A DNA stretch of 64,000 nucleotides, from positions 1 through 64,000 of the forward strand of contig JAFTOI010000020.1 of the NCBI GenBank assembly GCA_017463865.1, read 5' to 3'. Source of the DNA: Clostridia bacterium (GTDB taxonomy: Bacteria; Bacillota; Clostridia; Oscillospirales; CAG-272). Positions 9,616 to 18,564 of the stretch are shown here, piece after piece. The notes under the pieces were generated by a model. It had not been told where the DNA came from. It did no database searches and saw only the letters and a list, made by a program, of their open reading frames with translations. Position 1 is the stretch's first letter; the number at the start of each line of letters is the position of its first letter. The translations under genes were made by a program, and so were the position numbers.

Positions 9616-9652
9616 AAGAAGACAGAGAATGTTTTACGTTCTCTGTCTTCTT
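9616..9652 (+). terminator. Intrinsic terminator of gap
   Basis: Perfect 14-bp stem (AAGAAGACAGAGAA / TTCTCTGTCTTCTT) with a 9-nt loop, followed by TTCTTG. Confidence 0.85.
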
Positions 9653-9667
9653 TTCTTGACAAGCACT

Positions 9668-9691
9668 GCATTTGTAGACACAAATGCTTTT
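9668..9691 (+). terminator. Second hairpin with T tract after gap
   Basis: 8-bp stem GCATTTGT / ACAAATGC with a 4-nt loop, followed by TTTT. It may back up the first terminator or belong to the upstream boundary of the sigma-factor gene. Confidence 0.5.
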
Positions 9692-9694
9692 ATG

Positions 9695-9723
9695 TAGACT
9701 AATTCATAAATTTATGATATAAT
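9695..9723 (+). promoter_or_regulatory. Promoter of ECF sigma-factor gene
   Basis: TAGACT (9695-9700), 17-bp spacer, TATAAT (9718-9723) with an extended -10 TG two bases before it. Confidence 0.65.
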
Positions 9724-9804
9724 ATTTGCGAGAAACATTAACCAAATCATTTTTCTTTCACTATTAAGGCAGAAGCTTCTAAAAAACAACAAGGAGGTGA
9801 GCAG

Positions 9805-11355
9805 ATGAACGAAAACGAACTTCGCGAAAAGATAGCAGAGGTATCTAAAACTATTTTCTCGTATTGTATGGCAAAAACGCCTACGCGAGAAGAAGCTGAG
9901 GACTTGTCTCAGGATATTTTGTACGAGTTAATCAAATCGGCCGGAAATATTCGCGACGATAAGGCTTTTTACGCTTTTATGTGGGGTGTTGCAGGAAACG
10001 TTTATAAGCAGTGGTACAGAAAAAAGCTGAAAAATAACACTTGTGAATTAACGGAAGATATTGCGTCGGAGGATAAATTCTCGGAAGATAACACCGGTGA
10101 CATATATCTTCTTCGCCGCGAACTGACCTTGCTATCTGAAAAATATCGAAAAGCAACGGTTTTGTATTACATCGATGGGCGTTCTTGTTCGGAAATCTCA
10201 TCTGCGCTTGACATTTCCGAAAGCATGGTGAAGTACCTGCTATTTAAATCACGAAAAATACTGAAAGAAGGAATGAATATGGAAAGAAATCTTGGAGAAC
10301 TCAGCTACAATCCGAAAACCTTAATCCCTATGTATAGCGGTCAAGGTCCCAATCAATTTTGGCAATTTATGCAGAGTAAGATCAGACAGAATATTGTTAG
10401 TGCTTGCTATAACGATGCTCTTACCGTTCAGCAAATCAGTCTTGAAACCGGTATTCCTCTCCCGTATCTTGATGATGAAATTAAAGCTCTTGAAGACAAA
10501 CAAATCATTATCAGAGAAGGAAATCATTATAAAGCCAATGTTATTGTGATTACATCCGAATGTACTGATGAGATTGACCGCGCCGTTGCAAAATATCACG
10601 TACAAATTGCTGATAAAATCGAGACTTTCATCAGTAACAAGATGGAGGAATATAAAAAGATCGGGTTCACAGGTAATGATTTTTCGACTAATACTTTGCG
10701 TTGGCAGCTTACATCTATACTGTGTAGAATGATCGTATATATGGATCGTGAGGATGATTATAAAATGCCTAAAACAGGTTGGGGAGAATCCGCATATTTA
10801 TGGTGTGTCGAAAATCATAATAATAAGCATACATTCAACTACTGCACTTTGGATGGAAAACAAGAAGATGAGCTCTGCTTCTTTGATTATCTGAAAAACG
10901 GTAAAGGGGGTCATCACGATTTTTATGGTAACGAGCGATATATCAATATTTTTTGTGACATTTGTCGTGGTAAAAAAAAGTCTTTCGGCGAGTATGATCT
11001 TGAAGCTATTGCAGAAATGATCAAAAAAGGTTATGTCATCAAAGGAGATAAAACCTACCGTGCAACAACCCCGATTTACACCGTTGAGCAGTATAATACT
11101 ATTGTAAATATGGTCGAAGAATTTTTATCATCTGATCTTGTGTCAATCATTCACGAAATTGAACAAGTTTCTGCCGAAATTTTAAGTGCGCATACCCCTA
11201 AGCATTTACAATATCAGGTCAAAGGAGTCACTTCCGTGGAGAAATATGCAAACACCGTGTGCATTCCCGCAACAATTCTTATTGAAAGACAATTTTTGAG
11301 CACCGCATGGCATCCTCTTGAAATGCCCACAACTTATGTTGTTTTGAAGAAATAA
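9805..11355 (+). CDS. ECF-type sigma factor with long C-terminal extension
   Basis: 516-aa protein. Residues 1-160 form an ECF sigma factor: region 2 includes REEAEDLSQDILYELI, and region 4 is seen at LSEKYRKATVLYYIDGRSCSEISSALDISESMVKYLLFKSR (given here only as the motif around residues 113-150). The remaining 350 residues are a separate extension with a winged-helix-like start (LTVQQISLETGIPLPYLDDEIKALE) and a Cys-containing region (FCDICRGKKKSFGEYD) that may sense a ligand. SD AAGGAGGTG is strong. The gene is far richer in A/T than all neighbours and uses A/T-ending codons, which indicates horizontal acquisition. No anti-sigma gene or transporter is adjacent. The extension's function is unknown. 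Confidence 0.8.
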   Translation: MNENELREKIAEVSKTIFSYCMAKTPTREEAEDLSQDILYELIKSAGNIRDDKAFYAFMWGVAGNVYKQWYRKKLKNNTCELTEDIASEDKFSEDNTGDIYLLRRELTLLSEKYRKATVLYYIDGRSCSEISSALDISESMVKYLLFKSRKILKEGMNMERNLGELSYNPKTLIPMYSGQGPNQFWQFMQSKIRQNIVSACYNDALTVQQISLETGIPLPYLDDEIKALEDKQIIIREGNHYKANVIVITSECTDEIDRAVAKYHVQIADKIETFISNKMEEYKKIGFTGNDFSTNTLRWQLTSILCRMIVYMDREDDYKMPKTGWGESAYLWCVENHNNKHTFNYCTLDGKQEDELCFFDYLKNGKGGHHDFYGNERYINIFCDICRGKKKSFGEYDLEAIAEMIKKGYVIKGDKTYRATTPIYTVEQYNTIVNMVEEFLSSDLVSIIHEIEQVSAEILSAHTPKHLQYQVKGVTSVEKYANTVCIPATILIERQFLSTAWHPLEMPTTYVVLKK

Positions 11356-11361
11356 CAAAAC

Positions 11362-11397
11362 ACCGCCGAGAGTAACCGTTTGGTCGCTCTCGGCGGT
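11362..11397 (+). terminator. Intrinsic terminator of sigma-factor gene
   Basis: Perfect 11-bp stem ACCGCCGAGAG / CTCTCGGCGGT with a 14-nt loop, 6 bp after the stop codon. There is only a short T tract. Confidence 0.7.
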
Positions 11398-11473
11398 TAA
11401 TCGTTTAAATTAATTCTCCATCGCACAATCACGGTTAGTGGTGAGTAAGTGCGCACTTGCGGGCAAACCCAAA

Positions 11474-11598
11474 AGCCTCCCTTGTGTAAAGGGAGGTGGG
11501 ACGGCAACGCCGTGACGGAGGGATTTTAAAGCATTATTTTTAGCATAAACAATCCCTCAGTCAGCTTCGCTGACAGCTCCCTTTACACAAGGGAGCCT
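11474..11598. repeat. MITE-like element with terminal inverted repeats
   Basis: 125-bp element whose ends form an inverted repeat of about 20 bp (left CCTCCCTTGTGTAAAGGGAG; right its near complement). Each end is itself a hairpin, CTCCCTT...AAGGGAG. Inside are CGGCAACGCCG and CAGCTTCGCTG stem-loops and an inner inverted pair ACGGAGGGATT / AATCCCTCAGT. No coding capacity. Related to the shorter copy at 4057-4144. The rest of the 537-bp gap (11599-11825) holds no gene that I can support. Confidence 0.75.
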
Positions 11599-11825
11599 CT
11601 GATTGTAATCGTTAGCTTTTCTGATGTTTTGTTACAAAAACTGTCCTTAAGAACACGGCGCATATGCCTCCGGCTTTTTTGCGCATTTTTGCGCAAAAGG
11701 CTGTGAACAAATTGTAAATACTCATGTTGAACGAGGCGTCCATTTGCTGTGGACGGATACACAATAATCGCCTGAGATAGACGAATTTTTCTACGCTTCG
11801 TAGAACCGTATCTATGACGCGGTTA

Positions 11826-11854
11826 TTGCATTTTTGCCGCCGGTCGGGTATAAT
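11826..11854 (+). promoter_or_regulatory. Promoter of XRE regulator gene
   Basis: TTGCAT (11826-11831), 17-bp spacer, TATAAT (11849-11854), 38 bp before the ATG. Confidence 0.75.
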
Positions 11855-11892
11855 GGTCTCAGACGCGTCAAACATGACAAAGGAGAGATCAC

Positions 11893-12654
11893 ATGAACCT
11901 ACTCATCGGTGAAAAGATCAAGAAGCTTCGCCGCGCCCGCGACCTAACGCAGGAGGAGGTGGCGGCGCACCTGGGCGTTTCCTATCAGGCGATCAGCAAG
12001 TGGGAGCGGTGCGAGGGCTACCCTGACATCACGCTGCTGCCCGCGCTGTCAAACTATTTCGGCATCACGGTCGACGAGCTGCTTGGCATGAACGAGCTGG
12101 CTTCAGCCGACAATTATGAGGCGATCAACCGCAGCTGGGCGGATAACAACCGAAGTGGTGCACATCGTGAGAATGTCACGCTCATGCGGGAGGCGCTGGG
12201 CATCTATCCCAACGACGCGCTGCTGCTGGTGCAGCTGTCGACCTCGCTGGAGAAGCTGGACGGGAGTGAGGCGGAGCGCCGGGCGTATCTGCGCGAGTCG
12301 ATCGCGGTGCAGGAGCAGATCCTGCGCTATGGCGAGGATTCGGAGGTACGCGGGGCGACAATGTTCAACATTTGCTTCGCTTATCTCAAGAACGGCGAGC
12401 ACGATAAAGCGCTGGTGCAGGCGCGGAAGCTGCCGAATCTGTACAAGGCGCGTGAGAATGCGCTGGTGTATCTGCTTGAGGGCGAGGAGCGGCTTGAGGC
12501 CGCGCGCGGTGCGCTGGAGCCGCTGGCGTGGGCGGTGGCGCATCATTTGGGTGCGCTCGGCGAGGGGGAGAAGGTCGGGGCGATCTTCGATATCCTCTTC
12601 GAGGGAAACGAAAGCGAATATATCCGCGCCATCCGTGAAAAGGCTGGCGCATAA
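11893..12654 (+). CDS. XRE-family transcriptional regulator
   Basis: 253-aa cytoplasmic DNA-binding protein. Residues 5-60 are a Cro/C1-type helix-turn-helix (LRRARDLTQEEVAAHLGVSYQAISKWE). The rest, about residues 75-250, is helical with TPR-like periodicity (DALLLVQLSTSLEKL, FNICFAYLKNGEHDKAL), an arrangement seen in Firmicutes regulators that bind peptides or other small signals. The ATG at 11893 follows AAAGGAGAG. It is monocistronic, with a promoter at 11826 and a terminator at 12675. Targets are unknown. Confidence 0.88.
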   Translation: MNLLIGEKIKKLRRARDLTQEEVAAHLGVSYQAISKWERCEGYPDITLLPALSNYFGITVDELLGMNELASADNYEAINRSWADNNRSGAHRENVTLMREALGIYPNDALLLVQLSTSLEKLDGSEAERRAYLRESIAVQEQILRYGEDSEVRGATMFNICFAYLKNGEHDKALVQARKLPNLYKARENALVYLLEGEERLEAARGALEPLAWAVAHHLGALGEGEKVGAIFDILFEGNESEYIRAIREKAGA

Positions 12655-12674
12655 CGCCGGGGCGGAAGCAAGGA

Positions 12675-12714
12675 AATCTCCCCTACTATCCATATGTGGA
12701 TGGTAGGGGAGATT
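12675..12714 (+). terminator. Intrinsic terminator of XRE regulator gene
   Basis: 18-bp stem from AATCTCCCCTACTATCCA to its complement (one G-T wobble), 4-nt loop TATG, then TTTTC. Confidence 0.85.
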
Positions 12715-12730
12715 TTCACTTACGATTTTC

Positions 12731-12872
12731 ACCATAACCATTCTGCTGTGCAGATCTTTTCGCCCCCCCGGGCGACCAGAGGGCGCCGCTTTGGCCTTCG
12801 GCCAAAGCCACCATCATCAAACGCCGAAGTTTTCCGCCCTCTGGACTCCCACCTTCCTTGGCTGGGCGCGCC
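12731..12872 (+). repeat. Palindromic repeat family, copy A
   Basis: About 140 bp sharing blocks with copies at 47550-47671, 47725-47912 and 48956-49037: a CTTTTCGC..GCGA entry hairpin, the stem CCAGAGGGCG / CGCCCTCTGG, the loop motif CAAACGCCGAAGTTT and the tail CCACCTTCCTTGGCTGG. Copy A carries an extra hairpin TTTGGCCTTCGGCCAAA in its 5' arm. It ends in the gap between two regulator genes. No ORF. Confidence 0.7.
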
Positions 12873-12949
12873 AGCTACGGAGTTTTGGGGGTGAATTGCT
12901 GTCAGCGGCGGCAAGAGGGGGAAACAATTCTGCTGTTGCGAAACCTTAG

Positions 12950-13402
12950 TTATGACTGGCCATGTTTTCGCCAATAGTCGAGCTGGGGCAGCTGTGCTTC
13001 AAAAAATGCTCTCGCCTGTTCGGCGGGCCAATTTTCGTTTGCCATGTGTCCGACGAGAAAGTCGATCAGCTCGCCAAGATCGGTATAGACGAATTTGCCG
13101 TCAGCATAGCACCATTTGCAGTAATTCTCATTGAATGTGCCGTCGGGGTCGCGGCTCATGCTCCCATCGTCCAGCAGCATGCCGCAGCATTGGCAGATCA
13201 GCTTGCGGGGGGAGCCCAGAAGCGTATTGATCGAAACGTCAAACAGCCAGGAAAGCAGTTTCAGTGTTTCCACGTTCGGGGTCGTTTCGCCGGACTCCCA
13301 TCTGGAGACGGCCTGCCGCGTGACAAAGAGCTTTTCCGCAAGCTCGTCCTGGGTCATGTTGTTCTGCTTGCGCAGGGCAAGCAGGATATCTTTGGTTTCC
13401 AT
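12950..13402 (-). CDS. XRE regulator with zinc-ribbon domain
   Basis: 150-aa regulator. Residues 4-60 are a Cro/C1-type helix-turn-helix (LRKQNNMTQDELAEKLFVTRQAVSRWE). After a linker, residues 67-100 hold a zinc ribbon with the pattern CQCC...CKWC (metal ligands), followed by a helical tail of the putative zinc-ribbon family found in small Firmicutes proteins. It is likely a DNA-binding switch whose zinc ribbon stabilises the fold or contacts a partner. The promoter is at 13420-13448 on the minus strand. It is transcribed away from the membrane-protein gene at 13465, which also lies on the minus strand 62 bp upstream. Confidence 0.85.
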   Translation of the reverse strand: METKDILLALRKQNNMTQDELAEKLFVTRQAVSRWESGETTPNVETLKLLSWLFDVSINTLLGSPRKLICQCCGMLLDDGSMSRDPDGTFNENYCKWCYADGKFVYTDLGELIDFLVGHMANENWPAEQARAFFEAQLPQLDYWRKHGQS

Positions 13403-13419
13403 ACCATCACCTCACGGCC

Positions 13420-13448
13420 ATTATAACACAGACTGGCAGATTCCGCAA
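13420..13448 (-). promoter_or_regulatory. Promoter of zinc-ribbon XRE gene
   Basis: Minus-strand TTGCGG (13448-13443), 17-bp spacer, TATAAT (13425-13420), 18 bp before the ATG. Confidence 0.6.
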
Positions 13449-13464
13449 GCAACTGCCTGTTGCT

Positions 13465-14025
13465 TTATTCGACAAATTGATTTTCGATTGGCGGGTCACA
13501 GGACCAGTTTATGATATCAAAGCCGCATTGTTCAAGCAATAGCTTTTCCCGCGAGGCATCATACAGATAATATCCTCGCTTGCCATCAAAAATGTGAATG
13601 GTAAAAGGATACTCAGACTCTCTTTGCACATTAGGATCTGCCATAAAGTATTCTGCCGGAAACAATCTCAGCACAATTGCATAAGTTTCGATTCCCACCG
13701 TTTCGACCCATTGATAAAGAACAAGATGCTTATCCTCAGGATGTTCACGGAAATAGCTGTCCCAGCTTCTTTCCCGAATCGAAGAAATAGGATATGAATA
13801 TCCGTCGAATTTGCAAACCAGTGTATCACTGACAGAATACACATCGCCCTTTACCAAATATTCAAGCGTGAAATCAAACTTTGCGGATTTTATCATGGGT
13901 TCGGGCTGCTTGGGTGTTGTTAAATAATCATATCCGCCTGCGCCTAACCACAGGAATACAAGGAGCCAAACGACACAGATGCAAACCCATCCTCCGATAA
14001 TAACAGCAAAGGATTTTCGAGACAT
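13465..14025 (-). CDS. Hypothetical membrane-anchored protein
   Basis: Unrecognised 186-aa protein. One N-terminal transmembrane helix (VIIGGWVCICVVWLLVFLW, residues 9-27) is followed by a soluble, presumably extracellular domain rich in beta-type and aromatic residues, with a C-terminal CGFDIINWSC pair of cysteines. The start follows AAAGGAGTGAGCGC. Base composition is lower in GC than the glycogen genes upstream, so it may be a later addition. It lies downstream of the amylase gene on the same strand (30 bp). No function is proposed. Confidence 0.6.
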   Translation of the reverse strand: MSRKSFAVIIGGWVCICVVWLLVFLWLGAGGYDYLTTPKQPEPMIKSAKFDFTLEYLVKGDVYSVSDTLVCKFDGYSYPISSIRERSWDSYFREHPEDKHLVLYQWVETVGIETYAIVLRLFPAEYFMADPNVQRESEYPFTIHIFDGKRGYYLYDASREKLLLEQCGFDIINWSCDPPIENQFVE

Positions 14026-14055
14026 GCGCTCACTCCTTTACAGCAAATCAAAGCC

Positions 14056-15966
14056 TCAATTTACAGCATTCACCCGCAGGATCTTCCAATCGAGCGGCTT
14101 GACGAGGATGCGTTCGCCGCGGCAGTAGGCGGTCTCATCCAGCGCGTCGGTGCAGGTGTGGTCGAGGGTGAAGCGGCGGGGCTTGCTGCCGACGTTGACG
14201 GCGCAGAGGAGGGTTTCGCCGGGGGCAGTGCGGGTGAAGAGGATCCAGCCCTTGTCGGCCTCACAGAAGGCGATCTCGCCGTCGGCCAGGGCCGGGGAGG
14301 ATGCGCGCAGGCCGCCGAGGCGGCGATAGTGGCTGAGCAGCTTCTTGTCTTCCCTGCCCCACGGGTATGGCAGGCGGTTGAAGGGGTCGCGCCAGCCCTC
14401 CATACCGGCTTCGTCGCCGTAGTAGACGCAGGGCACGCCGGGCAGGCAGGTCAAGGCCGCGTAGGCGCAGCGCAGACGCGCGGCGCCGAGCGCGCGCTCC
14501 TCGGTGGTGAGGCGGAGGGTGGACAGCTCGCGGTTGGTGTGGTCGTCGCCGCACTTACCGGCGAGGATGTTGAGGATGCGCTCGGTATCGTGTGTGCCGA
14601 GGTTGTTCATCTGCATGCGCAGCACCTGCGGCGGGTAGTTGTGGGCGAGGGTCTCGACCGTGTCGCGCAGGAATTGGCCGTCGCCGTCCCGGGCGAAGGC
14701 GATCATGGCCTCGCGAAGCGGGTAGTTCATGACGGCATCGAGCTGATAGCCGCGGAAATAGCGGCGGCGGGAATCATAGGCGATCTTGTTGGAGGCGTCC
14801 TCCCAGACCTCGCCGTAGATAACGCCATCGGGGTCGGTGTCCTTCACCGCGGCACGGAATTCCTCAAGGAAGACATTCGCCAGCTCGTCCGCGACGTCAA
14901 GCCGCCAGCCGCCGATGCCCATCTCCCCCCATTTGCGGGCAACCTCGCCGCAGATGAAGCGGCGGTACTCCTCGTTGTCCGAGCGGACGGCGGGGAGGAT
15001 GTCGATGTCCCACCAGCAGCGGTATTTGTCGGGATAGTGGTGGAAAGTGTACCAGGGGTAATAGGGCGAAGCGGTCGAGTCGCATGCGCCCTCGGGCGGG
15101 TAGTTGCCGTAGCGGTTGAAGTAGCGGCTGTCGTCGCCGGTGTGGTTGAAGACGCCGTCGAGAATGACACGGATGCCGTAGGTCTTGGCGCGGTCAATGA
15201 CCGCACGGAGTGCCTCGTCGCCGCCGAACATCTCGTCGACGCGGAGGTAGTCGCTGGTGTCGTATTTGTGGTTGGAGCGGGCCTCGAAGACCGGGCTGAG
15301 GTAGATGCAGCGGGTGCCCAGCGAGGCGATGTAGTCCATCTTCGACGCCACGCCCCAGAGGGTGCCGCCGAAGAAGGTGGTGTTGGCCAGTTTGCCGCCA
15401 CGCACCTCGGCGAACTCGGGGATGCCGTTTTCCCAGTCGGGCTCAAGGGTGGCGTAGGGCTTGCAGGGGACGTCTCCGCCGGGGCAAAAGCGATCGACGA
15501 AGATGTGGTACATGATGCCCTTCGTGATCCACGCGGGGGTGTCGTAGGCGGGATCGTAGACGGTCAGCTGTTCGGCGGGCGAGTCGGGCGAGGCCGACAG
15601 GCGCAGCTCACCCAGGGTGCTGTGGTCAGTATAGAGCCGGCCGTAGGCAGTGTCGAGGGCGAAGCGGCACCAGAAGAGCCCGTCCCGCGCGGTGGCATCA
15701 GCCAGCGGCAGGGTGAGCGTGAAGCGATCCCAGCGGCAGTCGGGCTTGGCCGCTGTCAGCGGGAAGGCGTGGGCGAAATCGTTGTCATCGTCGACCATCA
15801 CGAGCTCTGCTGCCGTGCAGCCGAGGGCGCGGTCGAGCTCCAGCGTCATGGTCAGCGTATCGGCGCGCGAGAAGGCGCCGTACCGCTCAGCCGCCCCCCG
15901 CAGACGGGATTGTCTGCGGAGGCGGCCGGGATTCGGGATCGAAAACGGATCGGAAAACAGGCGCAT
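14056..15966 (-). CDS. GH13 alpha-amylase (neopullulanase/cyclomaltodextrinase-like)
   Basis: Cytoplasmic 636-aa glycoside hydrolase family 13 enzyme without signal peptide. An N-terminal beta domain of about 120 residues precedes the TIM barrel. The four conserved regions are visible: VILDGVFNHTG, GWRLDVADE (catalytic Asp nucleophile), IYGEVWED (acid/base Glu) and NNLGTHDTER (third Asp). The C-terminal domain ends in VNVGSKPRRF and LVKPLDWKILRV. It probably debranches or hydrolyses maltodextrins released from glycogen. It is the last gene of the glycogen operon, 6 bp after glgP, which supports intracellular glycogen turnover. Confidence 0.9.
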   Translation of the reverse strand: MRLFSDPFSIPNPGRLRRQSRLRGAAERYGAFSRADTLTMTLELDRALGCTAAELVMVDDDNDFAHAFPLTAAKPDCRWDRFTLTLPLADATARDGLFWCRFALDTAYGRLYTDHSTLGELRLSASPDSPAEQLTVYDPAYDTPAWITKGIMYHIFVDRFCPGGDVPCKPYATLEPDWENGIPEFAEVRGGKLANTTFFGGTLWGVASKMDYIASLGTRCIYLSPVFEARSNHKYDTSDYLRVDEMFGGDEALRAVIDRAKTYGIRVILDGVFNHTGDDSRYFNRYGNYPPEGACDSTASPYYPWYTFHHYPDKYRCWWDIDILPAVRSDNEEYRRFICGEVARKWGEMGIGGWRLDVADELANVFLEEFRAAVKDTDPDGVIYGEVWEDASNKIAYDSRRRYFRGYQLDAVMNYPLREAMIAFARDGDGQFLRDTVETLAHNYPPQVLRMQMNNLGTHDTERILNILAGKCGDDHTNRELSTLRLTTEERALGAARLRCAYAALTCLPGVPCVYYGDEAGMEGWRDPFNRLPYPWGREDKKLLSHYRRLGGLRASSPALADGEIAFCEADKGWILFTRTAPGETLLCAVNVGSKPRRFTLDHTCTDALDETAYCRGERILVKPLDWKILRVNAVN

Positions 15967-15972
15967 AATGGT

Positions 15973-18393
15973 TTACTTGACCGGCTTGATGTGCCAGATG
16001 TCGTTGGCGTACTCGGTGACGGCACGGTCGGCAGAGAAGATGCCGGCGCGGGCGATGTTGTGCAGCGACTTGCGGTTCCAGCCCTCGCGGTCGAGGTAGT
16101 CGCGCTCGAGGCGGTCGTGGGCGGCACAGTAGGCGTCAAAGTCGGCCATGCAGAGGTAGGGGTCGGGCACACCGGCGGCGGTGACGAGGTAGTCATAGAT
16201 GTTCGAGAAGGACTGGCCGTTAAAGCCCTCGTTGAGGCTGTCGACGACGCGGCGCAGGACGGGGTTAGCGCGATAATAGATGGAGGACTGGTAGCCCGAG
16301 CGCCAGATCTGATCGACCTCGGGGGTGGTGAGGCCGAAGATATAGCAGTTCTCGTCGCCGACGACATCGTGGATCTCGACGTTCGCACCGTCGAGGGTGC
16401 CGAGGGTCAGGGCGCCGTTCTGCATCAGCTTCATGTTGGACGTACCGCTGGCCTCCTTGCCGGCGAGCGAGATCTGCTCGCTGATCTCGGCGGCGGGGAT
16501 CATGATCTCGGCCTTGCTGACGTTGTAGTCCTGGATGAAGACGACGTTCAGCTTCTCGTTGATGCGGGGATCCTTGCGGATTTCTTCGCTCAGGCACCAG
16601 ATGAGCTTGATGACCTGCTTGGCCATATAATAGCCGGCTGCGGCCTTGGCGCCGAAGATGAAGGTCTGGGGCTGGATGTTGAGGTTGGGGTTCTCCTTGA
16701 GCTCGAGGTAGAGCGAGATGATGCGCAGGGCGTTGAGCAGCTGGCGCTTGTACTCGTGCATACGCTTGATCTGGACGTCGTAGAGGGTGTTGGCGTCGAC
16801 GCGCAGGCCGAACTGGCGGAAGACATAGTGGGCGAAGCGCTGCTTGTTCTCGAGTTTGATGGCGTCGAGGCGGGCGAGGACGGTCTTGTCGTCGGCGTAC
16901 TTGTCGAACGCGATCAGGCTGGCGGGGTTGTTGCGGTAGTCGGTGCCGATGGTCTCATCGAGCAGGGCCGACAGGCCGGGGTTGGACTGGCAGAGCCAGC
17001 GGCGGTGCGCAATGCCGTTGGTGACGTTGGTGAATTTGTCAGGGGTGTGCTTGTAGAAGTCGTGGAAGACGGTGTCCTTGAGGATCTGGCTGTGGAGGGC
17101 CGAGACGCCGTTGACGGTGTTCGAGCCGACGACAGACAGGTTGGCCATGCGGATCTGGTTATGGGCGATGATGGACATGCGCGAGATGCGATCCCAGTCG
17201 CCGGGATAGGCTTCCCAGAGCTCGCCGCAGAAGCGGCGGTTGATCTCGCAGATGATCATATAGATGCGGGGCAGGCGCAGACGGAAGAGATCCTCGTTCC
17301 AGCACTCAAGCGCCTCGGGCATGACAGTGTGGTTGGTGTAGGTGACGGTGCGCTGGACGACGCTCCAGGCGTCATCCCAGCTGTAGGAGTAGGTGTCCAT
17401 CAGCAGGCGCATCAGCTCGGGGACGACGAGCGCGGGGTGGGTGTCGTTGATGTGCATCGACACCTTGTCGGCGAAGTTGGAAAGGGTGCCGTAGCGGCGG
17501 AGGTGGTCGCCGATGATGTTCTGCAGGGAGGCCGAGACGAGGAAGTACTGCTGGGTCAGGCGGAGCAGCTTACCCTCGGTGTGGTTGTCGGCGGGATAGA
17601 GCACCTTCGAGATGATCTCGGCGTTGGTGCGCTCCTCCATGGCGCGGGCGTACTCGCCCTGCGAGAAGAGCTTCATATCAAACTGGGAGAGATCGCGGGC
17701 GCGCCAGAGGCGAAGATTGTTCACGGTACCATCTGTGCCCGGGATCAGCAGGTCGTAGGGGACGGCCTGCACCTCCTCGTAATTTTCGTGGATAATGTCG
17801 CACTTGCCGTCGTGCCATTTTTCGCGGATATGGCCGCCGAGGCGGACGGTGAAGATCTTGTCAGTGCGGGGAACGAGCCAGGTCTCGCCCTTCTCCAGCC
17901 ACTCGTCGGGCAGCTCGATCTGCTCGCCGTCGAGGATGCGCTGGCGGAAGAGGCCGTATTCGTAGCAAAGGGAGAAGCCGGTCGCGGGGTAGTCGCAGGA
18001 GGACAGGGCGTCCATGTAGCAGGCGGCGAGACGGCCGAGGCCGCCGTTGCCCAGCGCCGGGTCGGGATCGTATTCGTACAGAGCGTCAAGCGAGACGCCC
18101 ATCTCCCCCAGCACAGCGCTAAGCTCCTCGCTGAGTCCCAGGTTTTCCACGTTGTTTTTCAGCTGTCTGCCGACGAGGAACTCCATGCAGAGGTAGTAGA
18201 CACGTTTGGCGCGCTGCGCCTTTACCGCCTCCTTGAATGCTGCATTTTGGCTTCCCAGGATCTCCTTGATGGCGAGAACGACCGACTTGTACATCTGCGA
18301 CTGGGTCGCGTCGGCTGCGGTCACGCCGAAGTAGCGGGAGAGCTTATTGGTAATGAGTGCGCGCAGGGCGGCGGTATCGGGTTTGTTGGTCAT
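15973..18393 (-). CDS. glgP: Glycogen/maltodextrin phosphorylase
   Basis: GT35 phosphorylase of 806 aa, full length, releasing glucose-1-phosphate from glycogen ends. The N-terminal YYLCMEFLVGRQLKNN, the substrate block LGNGGLGRLAACYMDALSS, and the pyridoxal-phosphate site GKEASGTSNMKLMQNGALT with TLDGANVEI are all present. The ATG at 18393 is chosen over an upstream in-frame start because AAAGGAT lies before it and the earlier codons encode a non-conserved peptide. It is separated from glgA by 171 bp that contain two strong hairpins (18440-18505), which may set a different mRNA level for the degradative half of the operon. Confidence 0.96.
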   Translation of the reverse strand: MTNKPDTAALRALITNKLSRYFGVTAADATQSQMYKSVVLAIKEILGSQNAAFKEAVKAQRAKRVYYLCMEFLVGRQLKNNVENLGLSEELSAVLGEMGVSLDALYEYDPDPALGNGGLGRLAACYMDALSSCDYPATGFSLCYEYGLFRQRILDGEQIELPDEWLEKGETWLVPRTDKIFTVRLGGHIREKWHDGKCDIIHENYEEVQAVPYDLLIPGTDGTVNNLRLWRARDLSQFDMKLFSQGEYARAMEERTNAEIISKVLYPADNHTEGKLLRLTQQYFLVSASLQNIIGDHLRRYGTLSNFADKVSMHINDTHPALVVPELMRLLMDTYSYSWDDAWSVVQRTVTYTNHTVMPEALECWNEDLFRLRLPRIYMIICEINRRFCGELWEAYPGDWDRISRMSIIAHNQIRMANLSVVGSNTVNGVSALHSQILKDTVFHDFYKHTPDKFTNVTNGIAHRRWLCQSNPGLSALLDETIGTDYRNNPASLIAFDKYADDKTVLARLDAIKLENKQRFAHYVFRQFGLRVDANTLYDVQIKRMHEYKRQLLNALRIISLYLELKENPNLNIQPQTFIFGAKAAAGYYMAKQVIKLIWCLSEEIRKDPRINEKLNVVFIQDYNVSKAEIMIPAAEISEQISLAGKEASGTSNMKLMQNGALTLGTLDGANVEIHDVVGDENCYIFGLTTPEVDQIWRSGYQSSIYYRANPVLRRVVDSLNEGFNGQSFSNIYDYLVTAAGVPDPYLCMADFDAYCAAHDRLERDYLDREGWNRKSLHNIARAGIFSADRAVTEYANDIWHIKPVK

Positions 18394-18439
18394 GATGGTG
18401 AATATCCTTTCAAGAAAAACTAAAGGCTTGGGGCTTTGC

Positions 18440-18505
18440 GGCTCAGGCCGCACAGCGGCCTGAGCCAAACCCCACTGGGGGCGCCTTTGGAAAAGGCGCC
18501 CCCAG
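18440..18505 (-). promoter_or_regulatory. Double hairpin between glgA and glgP
   Basis: Two perfect palindromes in tandem: GGCTCAGGCCGC / GCGGCCTGAGCC with a 3-nt loop (18440-18466) and a 14-bp stem CTGGGGGCGCCTTT / AAAGGCGCCCCCAG with a 3-nt loop (18475-18505). Neither has a clear T tract on the minus strand, so an mRNA-stability or partial-termination role is more likely than full termination. Confidence 0.6.
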
Positions 18506-18564
18506 CCCCCCGCGAAAGCCGTCGCATATGGGGGAATATATAAGATGGGGATTGCGAACAGAGA

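Noticed and set aside
14158..18423. Very long plus-strand open frame opposite the amylase and glgP genes
   Set aside because: It is the mirror of two clear enzyme genes in GC-rich DNA where antisense stops are rare; composition is Val/Gly/Asp/Ala-rich without motifs.
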